Part shown: piece by piece, positions 59,644 through 64,000 of the stretch
Position numbering within the stretch: position 1 is the stretch's first letter
Layout: every line of letters starts with the position of its first letter
Source: Paramecium pentaurelia
Taxonomy: Eukaryota > Ciliophora > Oligohymenophorea > Peniculida > Parameciidae
Direction: 5' to 3'
DNA length: 64,000 bases
Assembly: GCA_905183005.1 (NCBI GenBank)
Contig: CAJJDO010000073.1
Coordinates: 248,001 to 312,000 of the forward strand
Translations under genes and position numbers: made by a program
The notes under the pieces: generated by a model
Told to the model about the DNA's origin: nothing
The model's database searches: none
Seen by the model: the letters and a program-made list of their open reading frames with translations, nothing else

Positions 59644-62600
59644 GATGAAGATGAAGATGATGAATATGAATATGAATATGATGAATATGAATAAACTAAT
59701 AACACTACTTAGACTCTCAGTGATCCTATTGAATTTTATGATCGTAATATTATTATCAAATACAAAAAAAAATATAAGAGAAATCCAATCTATGATCCAT
59801 ATCCATTGATTTGGGAAAGTAAGTAAGATATTAAGTGGGTTATAAAGGATTTCAAATTATATTAGGATGATTACCCTTTCACTAAAATCAGAAAAACTAT
59901 TGTTTTATTTCTAAGAATAATAAATATTAGCTTTTATAAAATTATTAGTCATCGTTTATTCACTCTTTTTGTAATTGGGTCAATAATATTAAATATTGTA
60001 TTTTTTATCTAAAGTCAAGATGATAACCTAACTCAAGATGTCTAAGATGATCTTATAAGGAAAAAGAAAAGTAAAAAAGATTTTATATATATTAGTTATA
60101 CTCTATTTATTCATAGGAGAAAATGTATCAAAATTAATTGGTTTAGGATTATTTAAATATATTTTGGATTTATAAAACTTATTTGATGTCATCATTCTTG
60201 TACTATTTTTATTACATTTAAATTATCCTGAAATAATGGTAGTAGATTTTTCTACTGCAAGATTATTTCGATTACTCACAGTTATGAGTATTTTTAGTAA
60301 GAGATTAAAAATCATGTTAATTGCTGTTAAACATTCAATTATATTCTTATTGGAAGCACTTTCTATTGTTATTATATTCTCTTACTTTTTTGCTCTATTT
60401 GGTTAACATTTATTTAAGGGTTTGTTTCAATATCATTGTTATATCGCTGAAGAAGGTATTTAGACAAACGAAAAGTGTGGATATAATTTATAATGTAAGG
60501 AACATGAATTAATATGTGCTAAATCCTTTACTAATCCAAATGTACCTACTAATTTTGATGATATCTTTTATTCATATGAATAAGTAGTCAGAGTTATGAT
60601 TTTCAATGATTGGACTGAACCATTGTATTTCTCAATGCTTTCATTTCATGATTTTACTATAATATACTATATACTGATTATTTTTATAATTGGGATTTTC
60701 GGAGCTAATCTAATCATAGCTGCCCTCAAGATTTATTATTCATAAAAACTAGAAGAGTATGAATTAAAAGATATAAAAGAAAACTCTGAGAATGAAGAAA
60801 CTCTCTTGAATCTTAAAATTATTAAAAATTATTAAATTGATAAAATTTTAAATAATAAATTATTAACATGTAAAAAAGTGAATAATTTTTGTAACTAACC
60901 AATAAGATTTAAAGATAAATATTACACTTTATGGTTGTCAGCTCGTTAAACTAGAGAATAGGAGGAAATTTACAATAGAAAAAGAAGAATTAAATCAGAG
61001 ACAAGTAATATTTATAATTTAATTGAAAATTTTACTATAAGCAAAATATTACTATCTGATTAAAATAAGGAGTATTTTATGTAATAACTTTATTCAAATT
61101 AAGGTTTGAATAGAGATTATTTTAAAGAATTTTATATCTAAACTTTTAAATAAAATCCATTATATTCTTGGAGGATTGTTATCAAGAAGAATTATGTTTT
61201 TACTAGTACATCTGAAAATGATATTATTAGTACTTTTAAATAAAAAAATAAATAATTAGAGAAAAGGAGAGAATTTGAATTCATAAGAAAATTTGCTCTA
61301 AAGCATTATTATGTTATCAAAAAGTCAGAATATTCCTTAATTAAATAATAAAACCCTCTCTCTGAAACTAGAAAAGATAATATTGAAACCAAAGGTTTAT
61401 CTTAGAGAAAAATTAAATTTCCAATAAAATTGAAACAAAAGAAACTTTAAAATATTCTATAAGAAGAATTCAAAAATAAAGTAAACAATTAATAACTCAT
61501 TCTAAAGTAGAATATTGAATCTCCTTCTTATCATTAAAATCCTGAATCCATTTTAAATAAAAATGAAGCTGAAAAATTAATAAGAAATAATATTTCAGTA
61601 GATACTAAAAATAAAAATACTATTAAAGTAAATAATAAGGAATGTGATTATTATGAAATTAGATATAAAATTAATAGATAGATTCCTAGTTTATAAATTT
61701 AGCCACTTGATTATGAAAATATTTATGGAAAATTCAGAATGGATGAATGCAGATAATAAATTATATATAAGCATAATTGGTCTGGAGAAGAAGTCATGCT
61801 ATAATAAAATAGTGTTTAGTTAAAGAAGAAGGTGTTTAAATAATTAAATAACTAAGATACAGCTATTGGGTTAACAAATATAAGAAGTTTTTTTATTTGT
61901 ATATAAAAATATGCTATGATTATTGTAAAGAATAAATTTGCAAAAGTATTATTTGATTCAGTAGTTCTAATAAATATTGTATTATTAAGTTTAATTGGTT
62001 ATGTTGATGAGTAAAAGATAAAGAAAATAAATTATTTGTTTCTTTTAATTTTAATAGTTGAACAATGTTTAAAATTATTATAATTAGGAATAGTTCGATT
62101 TTGCTCAATATCAACTAATATAATTGATACAGTTGTTTTAACGTGTTCTTTTATTGCATCGATAAAATTTAAAGAAAATTTCGAAGAAAAGAATTTATAT
62201 CTTGATTTGTTAAGTTCATTCTAAACACTTTTGGTATATAGAATAATTAAGTATAATTAATTTGCTGTTGAAATAGCAAATATAACAAAGAAATCTCTTC
62301 CTTCCTTTTTTAATTTGATATTATTGATGGTTACTTTGATTTTTATATTTGCCTTCATAGGAATGAATTTATATAAAAATAAATTTCCTTTAAACACAGA
62401 TCTTGGATTATCCTCATCTTTTGATGATATTTAAGCTGCATTTTTAACTGTCTTTATAAGAGCAGCAAATGATGATTGGATTGGAATGATGATTATGGGA
62501 TCTTAATATAGTTATGTAATTCCAACAATGTTTTATGGAGTTATTTTAGTTTATGTATTAAATTTAATGACAATTCGATCAATTTTAGCAATAATTTTAA

Positions 62601-64000
62601 ATGCTTTTTCAACATTTTAAAATAAAGATAAAGAAAATCTTATTAATGATGAATATTAAATGGATACTGAAATAATTTAAGATTTAAGAAATTTAGATAC
62701 AAGTATAATTACATTAAATACTTCTTAATAATAAGACTCATAGTAACCTATATCAAGTGAATAAAAATAATATTGTAAAATTGAAGATAAAATACTTTGT
62801 AAAAAGTTGAATAGAAATTATTAGAATAATAAATTTGAAAAGAAAAATGGATAAATTGAAACTATTGAAAAATTAGAAAATAAATAATTTGAAAATGTAA
62901 AATTTTTTAAAAATAATGAGAGTTAATTCTCTTTATTTATATTTAGTTAATAAAATTAATTTAGAAAATTCTGTTATCGATTTATTAATTATTCAATTTA
63001 CATTCATTTTATTTAAATGATATTTTTTATATCTTTGATAAATATGTGTTATTATACATACTATGATGATGATTATAATCATGAAAATCATAAATATTAA
63101 GTAATTTCTGAAAATATTGAATTAATAATAAATATTATTTTATTGATTGATTCAATTTTGAAGATTATATCACTAGGATTTACTCAAGAAAAAGGAGCAT
63201 TTACAAGTGAATTTTGGAGATTAATAGATTTTATCTATTAGTTATGTTATTTTGCAAATTGCATTTTTGATTATTCAAGTTTTAAATATATAAAAATATT
63301 GAAATACACAAGACCATTTAGATTTTTGTAATTGTTTGAAGAGTTAAAATATATAAATAGTGCAATTTCAAAATCAATAGTAGATTTAATAAATATTCTA
63401 TTCGTTTAATTGATGGTTTGGTTAATTTTTGCTATATTTGGAGTAATAATATACAAAGATAAAATGGGATATTGTGAACATCCATTAAATTTTGGTGTTA
63501 ATAAAGAAGAATGTATTAAACAAAATAATCCTTGGATTATTCATTTATATAATTTTGATAATTTAGGAAATGCTATGTTAACTTTATTTAGAATATCTGT
63601 ATGTGATAAATGGGTATATATATGTTAGGTGTGTTTGAATTCAAGAAGTGAAGATTTAGGTCCAATTCTTTATGGAAATAGATGGATAACTTTTATTTAT
63701 TTTATTCTTTTCATTTTAGTGGGAGTATTATTCTTTATGGGTTTATTTGCAGGAATATTATTTACTAATTTTCAAAAATATAAAATTATTTTGTAGAAGT
63801 AAATCTTAACTAAAGATTAATAATTATTTGCAGATGTTACAAAAATGATTTTAATGGAAGTTCCTAATTATAGTGATCCTCCAAAAAATTTTTTTAGAAG
63901 ATTAGCATCAGATATAATTAAATAATCATCTTATGTAAGATTAATTTTATTGACAATATTGTTTAATACAGGTATTTTTAAATATGATATTTTAGCAATT
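59263..64000 (+). CDS. Four-domain voltage-gated-type cation channel alpha subunit, 3' truncated by the window
   Basis: The acidic cytoplasmic N-terminus (about 200 aa, with a poly-Asp run) leads to domain I: S1 LFTLFVIGSIILNIVFF, an S4-like ARLFRLLTVMSIFSKRLK, pore RVMIFNDWTEPLY (about 60588-60630) and S6 FIIGIFGANLIIAALKIY. A linker of about 370 Lys/Asn-rich residues precedes domain II (pore IRAANDDWIGMM, about 62458-62490); domain III follows (pore RISVCDKWVYIC, about 63590-63626); domain IV begins as the window ends. The plan is that of Cav/Nav/NALCN/Cch1-type channels. At the selectivity position two residues before the pore Trp the domains carry Asn, Asp and Asp, not Glu, and S4 helices have few basic residues, so both selectivity and voltage sensing may be unusual. 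One 25-nt intron (60071-60095). Likely in the plasma or ciliary membrane. Confidence 0.88.
59608..59640 (+). repeat. GAT trinucleotide repeat coding poly-Asp
   Basis: Eleven GAT codons in the frame of the channel gene, continued by GAA/GAT and GAA/TAT alternation to about 59695, giving a strongly acidic cytoplasmic patch before domain I. Confidence 0.9.

Overview
This window is macronuclear DNA of a ciliate, almost certainly Paramecium or a close relative. It is very AT-rich. Nearly every recognisable protein reads through TAA and TAG as glutamine and ends only at TGA (nuclear code 6). Every gene with a clear frame is interrupted, if at all, by tiny GT..AG introns of 22-32 nt. I re-read the genes with that code and spliced them by eye; each spliced model below is a whole number of codons, which is the main internal check on them. 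I see no rRNA, tRNA, CRISPR array or bacterial-type signals.

Layout. Positions 1-7920 are gene-poor and degenerate: a 955-bp perfect duplication joined by a single N (2212-4122), two decayed Tc1/mariner-type transposases facing opposite ways (about 4.1-6.6 kb) and one decayed ORF. From 7921 to 29326 one giant gene encodes a protein of about 7065 residues: signal peptide, more than 5000 residues of Cys-rich furin-like repeats (including three identical 1781-bp units with their introns), an REJ-like region, a GPS-like motif, one membrane helix, a long acidic and polyglutamine loop, and a final membrane bundle, i.e. a polycystin-1-like architecture. It converges on a MATE transporter (29394-30882).

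After a small hypothetical gene comes an ERK7/MAPK15-type kinase (32256-34240), then a small predicted myristoylated protein (34736-34959) and the most striking block of the window (35236-45111): five paralogous CDPK-like proteins, each starting MG-x-C, each with a kinase-like domain lacking the HRD catalytic aspartate and followed by EF-hand repeats. Four lie on the minus strand and one on the plus strand, with an unrelated four-helix membrane protein inserted among them.

From 45147 to 58944 the genes are housekeeping in type and packed with gaps often of 25-130 bp: SKP1, a histidine phosphatase, a small coiled-coil protein, TEL2 (TTT complex), a RING-like protein, a full ABCA-type transporter, a small coiled-coil protein, the proteasome lid subunit RPN9 and a coiled-coil/helical-repeat protein. 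The window ends inside a four-domain voltage-gated-type cation channel (59263 to beyond 64000).

The giant receptor-like protein, the Ca2+-binding pseudokinases and the cation channel could all belong to membrane and calcium signalling, but nothing in the sequence shows that they act together.
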